The notes under the pieces: model-generated
Told to the model about the DNA's origin: nothing
Databases searched by the model: none
The model's input: only the letters and a program-made list of their open reading frames with translations
Program-made: the position numbers and the translations under genes
NCBI RefSeq assembly: GCF_009901525.1
Contig: NZ_CP019288.1
Coordinates: 1,488,001-1,552,000 of the forward strand
DNA from: Kordia antarctica
Lineage (GTDB): Bacteria > Bacteroidota > Bacteroidia > Flavobacteriales > Flavobacteriaceae
Length of the DNA stretch: 64,000 bases
Reading direction: 5' to 3'
Shown: positions 25,459 to 34,493 of the stretch, in pieces
How the letters are laid out: every line of letters begins with the position of its first letter
Position numbering within the stretch: the first letter of the stretch is position 1

Positions 25459-27591
25459 TTATTCCTTAATATTTTCTAAGTCTAGTAAAAACGCGTATTC
25501 TTCAGCTACTTCTTTTAAAGATTCAAAACGTCCTGATGCGCCTCCATGTCCTGCATCCATATTTGTATGGAGTAGTAAAATATTATTGTCCGTTTTTAAA
25601 TCACGAAGCTTTGCAACCCATTTTGCTGGTTCCCAATATTGCACTTGCGAATCGTGTAATCCTGTAGTAACCAACATATTTGGGTAGGCTTTCGCTACTA
25701 CATTATCATAAGGCGAATATGATTTCATATACTCGTAATATTCTTTGTTGTTCGGGTTTCCCCATTCGTCATATTCTCCAGTTGTTAGCGGAATGCTATC
25801 ATCTAACATTGTTGTAATTACATCTACAAACGGAACTGAAGCAATGATTCCATTGTACAATTCTGGGTTTAAGTTTGAAATTGCGCCCATTAATAATCCG
25901 CCAGCACTTCCGCCAGAAGCGTATAAATGTTCTGGAGATGTATATTTTAGTGCAATTAAATGTTTGGAACAATCAATGAAATCTGTAAATGTATTTTTCT
26001 TGTCCATTAATTTTCCGTCATCGTACCAGTTTCTACCTAAGTATTCGCCACCACGAACATGCGCAATGACAAAGATAAATCCTCTATCGAGTAAACTTAA
26101 CCGTGCAGAAGAAAAATACGGATCTATCGTAGAACCGTACGAACCGTATGCATATTGTAATGTTGGATTACTTCCATCTTTTTTGATGCCATTTTTATAC
26201 ACAATCGACATCGGAATTTTTGTTCCATCTACGGAAGTTGCCCATAAACGTTCAGAAACGTAGTTGTTTTTATCAAACTTTCCGCCAAGGACTTCTTGCT
26301 CTTTTTTGACAGTTTTCTTCTTTGTAACCATGTTAAAATCGATCACAGAAGCTGGCGTTGTCATGGAATTGTATGAATAGCGTAACGTATCGGTTTCAAA
26401 GTCCACATTCACACCAGTATTTGCTGTATACGTTTCGTTGTCGAACGGTAAATAGTAATCTGCTGTTTTGTCCCATCGCATAATTCTGATTTTATTTAAA
26501 CCATTATCACGTTCGCTTACGACTAAGAAATCTTTAAATATTTCTATATCTTCTAATAATACATCTGGACGATGTGGAATAATATCTTCCCAATTGTCCA
26601 TTCCTGTCTTATTTTCAGGTGTTTTAGAAAGTTTGAAGTTGATGGAAGCATCTTTATTACTCATTACATAGAAATGATCTTTGTAATGCGAAATACCATA
26701 TTCCAAACCACGTACACGCTCTTGAAATACTTTGAATTCTCCATCCGGATTGTCCGCTTCTAACGTTCTGTATTCCATTGTTAACGTACTGTAAGAACCG
26801 ATGATTATGTATTTTCTTGATTTTGATTTGTAAACAAATGTGATATACGCTTCATCTTTTTCATGAAAAATTACCTCATCATTCGCAACATCATCGCCTA
26901 GTTTGTGCTTGTATATTTTTTCGGAACGCAATGTTTGTTCATCTTTATTTGCATAGAACAATGTTTTGTTGTCTGCTGCCCAAGTAGCACTTCCCGTTGT
27001 GTTTTCAATACGTTCTTTATGGATTTCTCCTGTTTCAAGGTTTTTGATATGAATTATGTATTGTCGTCTACTTACAGTATCAACACCATACGCCACTAGT
27101 TTATTATTTGGACTGATACTGATTCCTGACAATTTATAATACGAATGATCTTTTGCCATTTCGTTGACATCAAACAGAATTTCTTCTGGTGCATCCAATG
27201 AACCTTTTCTACGCGTATAAATTGGATATCCTTTTCCTTCTTCGAATTTTTTAATGTACCAATACCCGTTTAATTTGTATGGTACTGAAGAATCGTCTTC
27301 TTTGACTCTTCCTTTTAATTCTTTAAATAGATCTTTCTGAAAATCCTTTGTGTGCGCAGTCATTTCATCGTTATAAGCATTTTCTGCTTCTAAATATGCA
27401 ATGACCTCAGGGTTTTCTCTATCTTTTAACCAATAATAATTGTCAATTCTAACATCGCCATGTTTTTCAAGTTTTGTAGGTTTCTTGGCAACTGTTGGCA
27501 CAGATAAGGTGTTTTTCATGGATTGTGTATTCTTTTTGCAGGAATTAATTAGTATAAAACTGATAAGCAGTGCAACTACTGATTTTTTCAT
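25459..27591 (-). CDS. ptrB: Prolyl oligopeptidase-family serine peptidase (S9), lipoprotein
   Basis: 710 aa. Lipobox ILINSCKKN (Cys ~18). The N-terminal two-thirds is a beta-propeller; the catalytic domain has the nucleophile S562 (ASGGSAGGLLMG), followed by an Asp (THDSQV-type segment LVTTGLHDSQVQYWEPAK) and a His (NMDAGHGGASGR). The propeller start 'KLEKHGDVRIDNYYWLKDRE' is typical of oligopeptidase B/PtrB from Bacteroidota. The enzyme cleaves short peptides, probably after basic residues, on the periplasmic side (family knowledge). It is divergent from the YbaB gene with a shared promoter region. Confidence 0.9.
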   Translation of the reverse strand: MKKSVVALLISFILINSCKKNTQSMKNTLSVPTVAKKPTKLEKHGDVRIDNYYWLKDRENPEVIAYLEAENAYNDEMTAHTKDFQKDLFKELKGRVKEDDSSVPYKLNGYWYIKKFEEGKGYPIYTRRKGSLDAPEEILFDVNEMAKDHSYYKLSGISISPNNKLVAYGVDTVSRRQYIIHIKNLETGEIHKERIENTTGSATWAADNKTLFYANKDEQTLRSEKIYKHKLGDDVANDEVIFHEKDEAYITFVYKSKSRKYIIIGSYSTLTMEYRTLEADNPDGEFKVFQERVRGLEYGISHYKDHFYVMSNKDASINFKLSKTPENKTGMDNWEDIIPHRPDVLLEDIEIFKDFLVVSERDNGLNKIRIMRWDKTADYYLPFDNETYTANTGVNVDFETDTLRYSYNSMTTPASVIDFNMVTKKKTVKKEQEVLGGKFDKNNYVSERLWATSVDGTKIPMSIVYKNGIKKDGSNPTLQYAYGSYGSTIDPYFSSARLSLLDRGFIFVIAHVRGGEYLGRNWYDDGKLMDKKNTFTDFIDCSKHLIALKYTSPEHLYASGGSAGGLLMGAISNLNPELYNGIIASVPFVDVITTMLDDSIPLTTGEYDEWGNPNNKEYYEYMKSYSPYDNVVAKAYPNMLVTTGLHDSQVQYWEPAKWVAKLRDLKTDNNILLLHTNMDAGHGGASGRFESLKEVAEEYAFLLDLENIKE

Positions 27592-27622
27592 TTGAAATGT
27601 GTGTTAAAAGCCTACAATTTAA

Positions 27623-27630
27623 TAATTTTG
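27623..27630 (+). promoter_or_regulatory. Bacteroidota -7 promoter box for the YbaB gene
   Basis: TAATTTTG matches the TAnnTTTG consensus and lies 28 bp before the YbaB ATG. A clear -33 TTG was not found at 17-19 bp spacing, so only the -7 box is supported. Confidence 0.45.
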
Positions 27631-27657
27631 TAAAAATTAACCTTTAATTATATACAA

Positions 27658-27981
27658 ATGTTTGGAGATTTAATGGGAATGATGGGAAAATTGAAAGAAA
27701 CCCAGCAAAAAGTAGAAGCAACAAAACAGCGTTTGAATTCTGTTTTTATTGATGAAAAAAGTTCGGATAACCTTTTAAATGTGACTGTTACGGCGAATCG
27801 TGAAATAAAAACAATTCAAATTTCAGATGAGTTATTGCAAGATAAAGAGCAGTTAGAAGATTATTTAATTTTAACATTAAATAAAGCAATAAAACGTGCT
27901 GGAGAAGTCCATGAAGCAGAAGTTGGCGCCGTTGCGAAAGATGGAATGCCAAATATTCCTGGTATGGACATGTTTTCTTAA
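27658..27981 (+). CDS. YbaB/EbfC family nucleoid-associated protein
   Basis: 107 aa, the usual length. N-terminal helix [20 protein letters not shown], central strand pattern [20 protein letters not shown], and C-terminal helix ending [18 protein letters not shown] are all typical of YbaB. It binds DNA as a dimer in the nucleoid (family knowledge). The ATG follows directly on a TAnnTTTG-type promoter. It is monocistronic and ends at a perfect hairpin at 28010-28037. Confidence 0.93.
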   Translation: MFGDLMGMMGKLKETQQKVEATKQRLNSVFIDEKSSDNLLNVTVTANREIKTIQISDELLQDKEQLEDYLILTLNKAIKRAGEVHEAEVGAVAKDGMPNIPGMDMFS

Positions 27982-28009
27982 CACGTAAAAACATCCTATT
28001 TTTATATAA

Positions 28010-28037
28010 GAAGAGTCGCTTTTAAAAGCGACTCTTC
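28010..28037. terminator. Perfect palindromic hairpin downstream of the YbaB gene
   Basis: GAAGAGTCGCTTTT joined directly to AAAAGCGACTCTTC is a 14+14 bp perfect inverted repeat between two convergent genes. The internal T4-A4 makes the loop. There is little T-run, so it may also end transcripts through its strong stem. Confidence 0.75.
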
Positions 28038-28063
28038 ATGTTTGCGGATGAAATAATTATCAA

Positions 28064-28094
28064 AAAAAGGGAAGCCAAATTGACTTCCCTTTCA
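28064..28094 (-). terminator. Rho-independent terminator of the OmpA-like gene
   Basis: On the minus strand GGGAAG-TCAATTTGG-CTTCCC is followed by TTTTTTT. It lies 25 bp beyond the stop of the OmpA-family gene. Confidence 0.85.
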
Positions 28095-28118
28095 TATATA
28101 TTATAAACAATTTAAAAA

Positions 28119-29801
28119 TTAGTTCTTCTGATCTAAAACTCTAAACTGTGTTCTTCTGTTTGCTAAGTGTTCTCTTTCAGTACAAGAAACTCCATCAGCA
28201 CATCTGTTAGTTAATTTTCTTTCTCCGTAACCGTTAGAAACAATTTTACTAGCATTGATATTTTTAGAGATTAAGTAGTTTGTTACTGCTTGCGCTCTTC
28301 TTTGTGATAATGCTACGTTACTTTCCTTTGTTCCTCTTGAATCTGTGTGAGAAGCAATCTCTACAGAAACTCCAGTTTGTAATACAGGTAATAATTTTGC
28401 ATCAATTTCACGCTTTGCAGCCGCAGTTAATGTTGCACTACCTAAATTCCAGTTAATGTTAAGGTCATTATATGTTAGGAATTTACACTCAACTTCTGTC
28501 CAAGTAGTCAATCCACCTTTCTTAGTCAATATTTCTTTCGTAACAGTCTTAAAAACCGCAGGAATATCAGTAGAAACTACGCTAGCATCAGATACTAATT
28601 TTGTAGTTTTTAATGTAGCTTCTCTTTGTGCTACCGGAATTGCTCTTGTACTTGGAGCCGATGTCATTACCGTTTTCGTGTACGTTTTACTTATTGAAGG
28701 AATATCTTCAACACGAGTCGTTTCGTTTGTAATAATTGTTTTCTTTACAGTTTCAGTAACCGCAGGAATTTCAACTCTAGTCGTAGTTGGTGGTGTTACC
28801 ATTACGCTACGCTTCATTGTTTTACGTACTTCTGGAACATCAACAACACGTGTAGTTGGTGGTGTAACCATTACCGTTTTCTTAACTGTCTTTGTAATTG
28901 CAGGAATAGAAACAACACGTGTACTTGCAGGTGTTACCATAATAGTTCTTGTAAATGTTGCTTCACCACAAGGCTTTCCTCCATTATTGTTAGGATCGCA
29001 ATCAGGCGTTATATTTGAAGTAGCATCCGAAGCCAAACGTGTTACAGGAACTGTAACGTTTTGAGCTGGAATACCTTTGTAACACCAATATCTACAATCG
29101 TCTGGATTTGATGAATTACAATCTGCCGGTGCAATTTCACTCATTTGCCATTCAGCAGCAGCTGGTTTTACCTCAACTGATTCAAAATCACTTGTAAAAG
29201 ATGCAGGAACTACTCTAATAGAAGAACCATATTCTCTCTTTTTATACGTAATAGTTTCTGTTCCCCAAACTGCAGGAACAACTTCTAAACGTTGTGAAGC
29301 GTCTTTAACTGTAATGACAACATCTCTAGTTTCATACACAGCAGGAACAATAACTACTTTTTGATACGCTGGTTGTGTAACCACATCAAAAGTTCTGTTT
29401 TCGTATACAGCTGGCACCATTCGTAAGCTAAAACTAGCTTCTTTTACAACTACAGTTTCAGTGTCTCTACTTGTTTGCGATCCAACTCTTACTAAACGTT
29501 GAGAAGCCTCTTTAGTTACTATTTCAAAAGATTCTTTTCCGTATGAAGCTGGAACTATTGCTAACTCTTCACCTGCAATTTTAGATAAAACTGTTTCATT
29601 AACTGAAGTATATTTAGCTGGGACTACTTTCAACTTTTTGTAAGCTGGCGATATCATAATTTGTACTTCCTGGTTTTCGTATACGTCAGGTGTTACACAA
29701 CGGACATAACATTTTCCAGGTTCCGGGTTTGTGGGTAAGTCTTGACCAAAGGCGAAAGAACCAATTGCTAAGGCTAATCCAAATAATAGTTTTTTTCTCA
29801 T
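28119..29801 (-). CDS. OmpA-family outer membrane protein with many VPA-type repeats
   Basis: 560 aa. Signal peptide MRKKLLFGLALAIGSFAFGQ. Residues ~25-220 have at least six units of about 20-25 residues ending in V(V/I)PA(V/S/K)(Y/W/F), for example VVIVPAVYETRDVVITVKDA. Residues ~280-400 have a second repeat class around MVTPPTTRVVDVPEVRKT and MVTPASTRVV. The C-terminal ~120 residues form an OmpA domain that binds peptidoglycan (LNINWNLGSATLTAAAKREI ... IASHTDSRGTKESNVALSQR ... NGYGERKLTNRCADG). The OmpA part places it between outer membrane and cell wall; the repeats' role is unknown. It is unusually rich in Val, Thr and Pro. Confidence 0.88.
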   Translation of the reverse strand: MRKKLLFGLALAIGSFAFGQDLPTNPEPGKCYVRCVTPDVYENQEVQIMISPAYKKLKVVPAKYTSVNETVLSKIAGEELAIVPASYGKESFEIVTKEASQRLVRVGSQTSRDTETVVVKEASFSLRMVPAVYENRTFDVVTQPAYQKVVIVPAVYETRDVVITVKDASQRLEVVPAVWGTETITYKKREYGSSIRVVPASFTSDFESVEVKPAAAEWQMSEIAPADCNSSNPDDCRYWCYKGIPAQNVTVPVTRLASDATSNITPDCDPNNNGGKPCGEATFTRTIMVTPASTRVVSIPAITKTVKKTVMVTPPTTRVVDVPEVRKTMKRSVMVTPPTTTRVEIPAVTETVKKTIITNETTRVEDIPSISKTYTKTVMTSAPSTRAIPVAQREATLKTTKLVSDASVVSTDIPAVFKTVTKEILTKKGGLTTWTEVECKFLTYNDLNINWNLGSATLTAAAKREIDAKLLPVLQTGVSVEIASHTDSRGTKESNVALSQRRAQAVTNYLISKNINASKIVSNGYGERKLTNRCADGVSCTEREHLANRRTQFRVLDQKN

Positions 29802-29848
29802 GTTAAAAATTGTTAATTATTTAATTGTTGTTATTGATTTGCAAGATA

Positions 29849-29856
29849 CAAAATTA
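29849..29856 (-). promoter_or_regulatory. Bacteroidota -7 promoter box for the OmpA-like gene
   Basis: On the minus strand TAATTTTG matches TAnnTTTG and lies about 48 bp before the start codon. No convincing -33 element was found. Confidence 0.4.
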
Positions 29857-30046
29857 CCTATTTGTAAGCGGAATCATATAATTGTATTATTAACGCAATC
29901 GAGTTTTAGTTTAACTGCTTTAATTTCCGATTAAAAGCATAATAAGGGGAAAAACCCTGTACAATCTTTTAAAAATGCGCATTCAAGGATTTCTTTTCCA
30001 AGATATTTTTGATATATTTACTCATCTAACTAAATCTCTTATAACT

Positions 30047-30376
30047 ATGTTTGAAATATTTCAAAGTGAAAACAATCAGAAGTTTTACTTTAATTTAAAA
30101 GCTAAAAACGGGCAAATTATCATGTCTAGTCAAGGATATGCCGATAAAAGTGGTGCAAAAAATGGTGTTGAATCTTGTAAAAAGAATTCTACAGACGATA
30201 GTAAGTTTGAACGTAAAACTGCCAAAAATGGAAAGTTTCATTTCGGTTTAAAAGCAGGAAACGGACAAGTGATAGGAAATAGCCAAATGTATTCAAGTGA
30301 AGCAGGAATGGAAAATGGAATTGAATCTGTGAAGAAAAATGCAGGAAGCGCTGAAGTGAAAGATTTGACAGAATAA
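30047..30376 (+). CDS. YegP/DUF1508-family protein with two repeats
   Basis: 109 aa from the preferred start at 30047 (MFEIFQSENNQKFYF). A longer reading from 29975 adds 24 residues outside the family pattern. Two tandem units are visible: FYFNLKAKNGQIIMSSQGY then FHFGLKAGNGQVIGNSQMY, each followed by a helix with (K)NG(V/I)ES(C/V)KKN. This is the YegP fold, a small protein of unknown function found across bacteria. It stands alone and is followed by a hairpin-ended intergenic repeat that may end transcription. Confidence 0.85.
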   Translation: MFEIFQSENNQKFYFNLKAKNGQIIMSSQGYADKSGAKNGVESCKKNSTDDSKFERKTAKNGKFHFGLKAGNGQVIGNSQMYSSEAGMENGIESVKKNAGSAEVKDLTE

Positions 30377-30391
30377 AACTAAAACATACAT

Positions 30392-30534
30392 AAAAGAGGC
30401 TGTCTAGAAAGTCGAATTTTCGTCAAACCGAACTTCATTCGGTTTCCCATAATCATTGAAAATCAATATAATGAGATTCTGAATCAAGTTCAGAATGACG
30501 CTTTCTAAAACTTTTCAGACAGCCTCTTTTTTTA
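30392..30534. repeat. Hairpin-ended intergenic element, copy A
   Basis: Starts AAAAGAGGCTGTCT and ends AGACAGCCTCTTTTTTT, a 14-bp terminal inverted repeat. It shares its interior (GTCGAATTTTCGTCAAACCG, CATAATCATTGAAAATCAAT, GATTCTGAATC, GTTCAGAATGACG) with 42504-42670. The T-run end means it may also act as a terminator for both neighbouring genes. Its size and terminal repeats suggest a MITE. Confidence 0.75.
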
Positions 30535-30539
30535 TGCCA

Positions 30540-31562
30540 TTACAATACGTTTTGAATCACTTTCAAAAATTCTTGATGCATCTTAGTCGTATAATCCAAA
30601 TGTGTTACAATTCGTAATTTTCCACTTCCCATACCAATCAAATCGATTCCCAAAGCTTCAAGTTTGCTCAAAAAACCTTGTTCGTCAATATCATCTTGCA
30701 AATAGAAAATAATAATATTGGTATCAATCGGTTCTACATTTTTAATAAATGTCAATTGTTCTAACGTCTTCCCTATTTCTTTTGCTTTGTCATGATCTTC
30801 TGCCAATCGCTTCATATGATGATCTAACGCATACGTTCCAGCGGCAGCTAAATAACCCGCCTGACGCATTCCGCCACCTAATATTTTACGAATTCGCAAT
30901 GCTTTATGAATCGTTTCTTCATCTGCAATCAACACAGATCCGACAGGACAACCCAAACCTTTAGATAAACACACAGAAATAGTATCAAACAATTTCCCGT
31001 ATTGTTCAGGCGTTTCTCCTTTTTCCACCAACGCATTCCACAAACGTGCGCCATCTAGGTGAAAACCTAAATCGTTTTCTCGAGCAACTGTATGAATTTT
31101 TTCAATCTCACTAAAATCCCAACATGCGCCGCCACCACGATTTGCCGTATTTTCCAACGCAATTAAAGCCGTTAATGGACTGTGATAAAAATCGGGCGGA
31201 TTTATTGCCGCTTTGGCTTGTGCCGCTGTAAACATTCCGCGATGTCCATCAATTAATTTGCACGAAACGCCACTATTAAAACTAACGCCGCCGCCTTCAT
31301 AATTGTAAATATGTGCGTCTTTATCACAAATTACCTGATCGCCAGGATTTGTATGTAACTTAATTGCTGTCTGATTCGCCATAGTTCCACTCGGAAAAAA
31401 CAACGCAGCTTCTTTACCAAACATTTCGGCTACTTTTCGCTCTAAATGATTAACGGATTCATCTTTCTTAAAAACATCATCTCCAACGTTCGCTTCAAAC
31501 ATTGCTTTTAGCATTTGTGGAGTCGGTACAGTTACCGTATCGCTTATTAAATTAATTCGCAT
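30540..31562 (-). CDS. ltaE: Low-specificity threonine aldolase family protein
   Basis: 340 aa, full-length fold-type I PLP enzyme. N-terminal NLISDTVTVPTPQMLKAMFE; then the GDDVFKKDESVNHLE segment, ALFFPSGTMANQTAIKLH (52-70), HLDGARLWNALVEKGE (168-183) with the PLP-ring Asp D170, and the PLP Lys K201 in VCLSKGLGCPVGSVL. It splits L-threonine and allo-threonine to glycine and acetaldehyde (family knowledge). No operon partner is present; it lies between two repeats. Confidence 0.9.
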   Translation of the reverse strand: MRINLISDTVTVPTPQMLKAMFEANVGDDVFKKDESVNHLERKVAEMFGKEAALFFPSGTMANQTAIKLHTNPGDQVICDKDAHIYNYEGGGVSFNSGVSCKLIDGHRGMFTAAQAKAAINPPDFYHSPLTALIALENTANRGGGACWDFSEIEKIHTVARENDLGFHLDGARLWNALVEKGETPEQYGKLFDTISVCLSKGLGCPVGSVLIADEETIHKALRIRKILGGGMRQAGYLAAAGTYALDHHMKRLAEDHDKAKEIGKTLEQLTFIKNVEPIDTNIIIFYLQDDIDEQGFLSKLEALGIDLIGMGSGKLRIVTHLDYTTKMHQEFLKVIQNVL

Positions 31563-31568
31563 TTTTCT

Positions 31569-31915
31569 GGGTATTAGGTATTAGGTATTAGGTAAAAAAA
31601 TCTACAATCAAAAATCGTTATTCGTTATTCGTTATTCGTTATTCGTTATTCGAAACAAACACTTTTAAATTTAAAATTTCACATTTAGCATTCATAATTA
31701 CTTTTTCACTTTTCATTTCGATAGCTTCGCTAGGTATTTTCAATCAAAATTCATTTTGATTTCAATAATGCTCAATGCGGCGCACTTTTAACTTTTAACT
31801 TTTTATTCGTTATTCGTTATTCGTTATTCGAAACAAACACTTTTACATTTAAAATTTTACATTTAGCATTTATAATTTCTTTTTCACTTTCAACTTTCAC
31901 TTTCAACTTTTAACT
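31569..31915. repeat. Tandem short repeats and duplicated intergenic block
   Basis: TATTAGG is repeated three times from 31572, and TTATTCG five times at about 31617-31652, then again about three times at 31804-31830. A block from CGAAACAAACACTTTTA to CATTTAGCATT appears twice (31649-31700 and 31827-31880). Between them lies a diverged copy of the dispersed core seen at 1078 (31718-31782). The rest is (C/T)AACTTT-type stutter. No gene lies in this 355-bp gap. Confidence 0.7.
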
Positions 31916-31917
31916 TT

Positions 31918-34353
31918 TCACTTTCTTACATAATGACAATTATCAGTTCCAATTGGTGAACCATCTGGGATTTTTGGAGAAGCTTCTATTTTAAACTTTT
32001 CTGGATATTTTTTAAACTGTTCTATCATTTCTATATAATAAAATTGATATGGCTTTTCAGCTTCCGACTGTTTTTTTGCTGTAACTTTTTTAGCAATTTC
32101 ATTCAATATATATTGAGTTTGTGCTTTTACTGCTGGCGACGAATTTTCATGTTGTGCCAAATTCATCAAATGTTTCAACACATTTACATTCACTACATGT
32201 CCCAATTCGCGCTCATGCGCATCTGAATAGGTTTTATAGATTGTATTTTTTAAAACTTCATTGGTCATTTCCATAAAATCCAATTGTTTAGTATCTATAC
32301 TTTTTTGTTGAATCAATCGCGCAGCACGTTCTGGATGAAATAAAAATAGCAATGTCATATCGCTTGAAGTCGCTGCTGGACTAAACGCATCAAATCCAAC
32401 ACCCGTTTTTCCAGTAAAAGATTCTCTCGTTCGCCAATATGTATACGCTCGTGGCGGAAATAAATCGAGTTTGTCTTGCGGAATTTTGAGTACTTTCGCG
32501 TCAAGCGTTTTCAAAATAACCTTTAAAGCTTCCCGTTGTGTTTCTGGGGAAATTACTTTGGTTATTAACTGTCCATCGTTTTTGGTTGCGTAATTATAAT
32601 CCAATCCGCCAATAAGTTTTGAAGTTGCTTCTGTTTGATATCTGTGAAAGAAATATAACGGCACAAAAACGTCTTCTAAAACTGTATATGGTTCGTAACT
32701 GCGAATGTTATCTTTGGAGAAATTTTTGATCGCTAATTCTCGTACATCTAGTACATCTTGCAATGCAGTGGTAGCACTTTTTCCATTATCCCATAAATGA
32801 GCGTTTGCATGCGCGCCGCCAATTGGTCGTGCATCCGAATCTGAAATAAAACGATGTCCTATTTTGTATGCATTGTCTATTATGTTTAATAATTCTTGTT
32901 TTTCCGCTTGCGCTGAATTGAACTCAGTATAAGAATATGCAACCGTAACTTTGTCCCACGAGCCAATTCCGGTTGCGTATGCGTCTGATAAATCAATTTG
33001 TCCGTTGGTGATTTTTACGTTCGGATGCGGATAATCCATTACCGAACTTCTATTGTTTGTACTTGCTGCAAAATTGTGTGCAAAACCGATTGTATGTCCA
33101 ACTTCGTGTGCTGATAGTTGCCGAATTCGTGCCAACGCCATTTCCAACATTGGTTGATAATTTGCGTCATTAGTTAAAAAAGGTTGATTCAATAACGCTT
33201 GCGCGATTAAAAAATCTTGGCGAATTCGTAAACTCCCCAAACTTACATGTCCTTTTATAATTTCGCCTGTTCTCGGATCTACCACACTTGCGCCATAACT
33301 CCAACCACGTGTAGAACGATGAACCCATTGAATTACATTATATCTTACGTCCATTGGATCAGCATCTTCAGGTAACATTTTTACTTGAAAAGCATTTGTA
33401 TAGCCAATTTCCTCGTAGGCTTCATTCCACCAACGTGCGCCTTCTAGCAAAGCAGAACGAACAGGTTCAGGCGTTCCTGGATCAAGGTAATAAATGATAG
33501 GCCATCTTGCTTCACTTTTAGCAGCATTCGGGTTTCTCTTTTCCAATCGATGTCTCGTAATGAAACGCTTCAGCATTGGTTCATGAATTGGCGTTGCGTA
33601 ATCATAATATGAAATGCTAATTGCGCCACTTCGTGGATCAAACATTCTTGGTTTGTAATTAGCATCTGGTAATGCTACAAAAGAATGATGTTGTGTTACA
33701 CTTACCAAAGAAGCATTTGGTGTTACACTTTTGATATGATCTCCTTTTGGTTTTCCTTTAAAGGTTAATAACGCTTCAAATTCTACATTTTTAGGAAACG
33801 CTTTGATTCTTGGTAATGATAATGCACTTTTTGAAGCATCAATCTTGTAAACACCTTGTTTATTGGCAGCTAAGTTTTGAATAACGCCATGTGCATCTTC
33901 CATCAAAAATGGAGTCAACTCAATTATATATTTTTTATCTTTTTCAGAAATAATCGGGAAACCGAATAACACAGATTTTGCAAAAGCTTGTTCTACACTT
34001 TTACGTTCTAGCGAATTTGTTGTGTTTGCTCTGTATTTTAAATTCGGCTGAACCAACATCAATTTATTCCCCATTTTTTGGAATTGAACGACAACTCCGT
34101 CGCCAATTTGTCCTCTATCTAATCCTATATCATTAGAACCAACACCACTTGCTAATGAATACACATATAGGAAATCTTCATTTAATAGTTCAACTTCTAA
34201 GAAAATCTTATCTGTTTTCTCTTCATAAGAAAAATTAAAAAAACCAGTATAATTTTCGCGTGGATGTTGTTTCTTTTCTTCTTTCTTTTTCTCTTGCGAA
34301 AAGCTAATTGATGCACATAATAAAATGAAGATCAAGAATGTATATTTTTTCAT
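31918..34353 (-). CDS. Secreted zinc-dependent metalloprotease (DUF5117-type)
   Basis: 811 aa from the start at 34353 (MKKYTFLIFILLCASISFSQ), a clean signal peptide. A longer reading from 34395 adds 14 residues ahead of the signal, so I reject it. The gluzincin/metzincin-like motif HEVGHTIGFAH is present with H416, E417, H420 and H426 (HExxHxxxxxH), which fits a metzincin-type zinc site. The N-terminal ~300 residues match the family of DUF5117/DUF5118 metalloproteases in Bacteroidota, with GGLDYNYATK and the C-terminal DUF4953-like part. The substrate is unknown. The protein is likely periplasmic or secreted. Confidence 0.87.
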   Translation of the reverse strand: MKKYTFLIFILLCASISFSQEKKKEEKKQHPRENYTGFFNFSYEEKTDKIFLEVELLNEDFLYVYSLASGVGSNDIGLDRGQIGDGVVVQFQKMGNKLMLVQPNLKYRANTTNSLERKSVEQAFAKSVLFGFPIISEKDKKYIIELTPFLMEDAHGVIQNLAANKQGVYKIDASKSALSLPRIKAFPKNVEFEALLTFKGKPKGDHIKSVTPNASLVSVTQHHSFVALPDANYKPRMFDPRSGAISISYYDYATPIHEPMLKRFITRHRLEKRNPNAAKSEARWPIIYYLDPGTPEPVRSALLEGARWWNEAYEEIGYTNAFQVKMLPEDADPMDVRYNVIQWVHRSTRGWSYGASVVDPRTGEIIKGHVSLGSLRIRQDFLIAQALLNQPFLTNDANYQPMLEMALARIRQLSAHEVGHTIGFAHNFAASTNNRSSVMDYPHPNVKITNGQIDLSDAYATGIGSWDKVTVAYSYTEFNSAQAEKQELLNIIDNAYKIGHRFISDSDARPIGGAHANAHLWDNGKSATTALQDVLDVRELAIKNFSKDNIRSYEPYTVLEDVFVPLYFFHRYQTEATSKLIGGLDYNYATKNDGQLITKVISPETQREALKVILKTLDAKVLKIPQDKLDLFPPRAYTYWRTRESFTGKTGVGFDAFSPAATSSDMTLLFLFHPERAARLIQQKSIDTKQLDFMEMTNEVLKNTIYKTYSDAHERELGHVVNVNVLKHLMNLAQHENSSPAVKAQTQYILNEIAKKVTAKKQSEAEKPYQFYYIEMIEQFKKYPEKFKIEASPKIPDGSPIGTDNCHYVRK

Positions 34354-34493
34354 TGGGATATTTTTTTGGCTGAAATAAAAACCGTTTCCAATCACACAAA
34401 AAATAGAATCTTTAGTGATTGTTGCGGTTTTTTAATTTTAAGCCATGAATATACATAAAACATCTTATTTTTGTGAAAATTAAAATAACAAAA

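Noticed and set aside
25745-26263. 172-aa open frame antisense to the prolyl oligopeptidase
   Set aside because: It is fully within a gene with clear catalytic motifs on the other strand and has no family signature.
28456-29064. 202-aa open frame antisense to the OmpA-like gene
   Set aside because: It lies entirely inside the repeat region of the OmpA gene, where periodic codons keep the opposite strand open. Val/Thr-rich composition mirrors the repeats; no signal or domain.
31616-31652. TTATTCG array as a possible CRISPR
   Set aside because: Units are 7 bp in direct tandem with no spacers, so this is a simple repeat. No CRISPR array was found in the window.
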